Assembly: GCF_946187255.1 (NCBI RefSeq)
Contig: NZ_CAMHRZ010000204.1
Coordinates: forward strand, 1-6,213
DNA from: an uncultured Ruminococcus sp.
Lineage (GTDB): Bacteria; Bacillota; Clostridia; Oscillospirales; Ruminococcaceae
Reading direction: 5' to 3'
Length of the DNA stretch: 6,213 nucleotides
Both the position numbers and the translations under genes were made by a program. Shown here piece after piece: positions 6,212 to 6,213 of the stretch. The first letter of the stretch is position 1; every line of letters starts with the position of its first letter. Under the pieces are notes generated by a model. That model did no database searches. It was not told the DNA's origin and saw nothing but the letters and a program-made list of their open reading frames with translations.

Positions 6212-6213
6212 GT

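Overview
The window looks like chromosomal DNA from a Gram-positive, Clostridia-type bacterium, probably Oscillospiraceae/Ruminococcus-like. The grounds are the hrcA-grpE-dnaK-dnaJ gene order, a CIRCE operator, a DnaK without the N-terminal-lobe insertion typical of Gram-negative DnaK, and a neighbouring secreted protein with an acidic Ser/Thr/Glu linker and a C-terminal membrane anchor. The genus is an inference from style and is not proven here.

Layout. Positions 20-1207 (+) encode an exported, membrane-anchored protein of unknown function whose ectodomain appears to be an ancient internal duplication. Positions 1208-1302 are a convergent intergenic region with two back-to-back intrinsic terminators, one for each strand. 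From 1303 to the right edge everything is one minus-strand heat-shock operon, read from high to low coordinates: CIRCE operator region (6162-6211), hrcA (6127-5093), grpE (about 5100-4516, overlapping the hrcA stop), a 97-nt gap, dnaK (4418-2550), an 89-nt gap with a strong hairpin, dnaJ (2460-1303), then the terminator. The operon promoter must lie beyond the right edge. No gene-free stretch exceeds 300 bases, and no tRNA, rRNA, CRISPR or mobile element is visible.

How the genes work together. DnaK is the ATP-driven Hsp70 chaperone, DnaJ delivers substrate and stimulates ATP hydrolysis, and GrpE exchanges nucleotide. HrcA represses the operon by binding CIRCE, so the operon is autoregulated. 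In other Firmicutes HrcA activity depends on the GroE chaperonin, which titrates it away under stress. The core of the window is therefore a conserved system.

The details most worth a second look are regulatory. Upstream of hrcA there is one perfect CIRCE plus a third perfect half-site, which builds a second, degenerate CIRCE overlapping the first by 4 bp. Two hairpins, one between dnaK and dnaJ and one after dnaJ, pair fully only in the minus-strand RNA. The long open frames opposite dnaK, grpE and dnaJ are codon-usage shadows. I found no convincing undescribed system.
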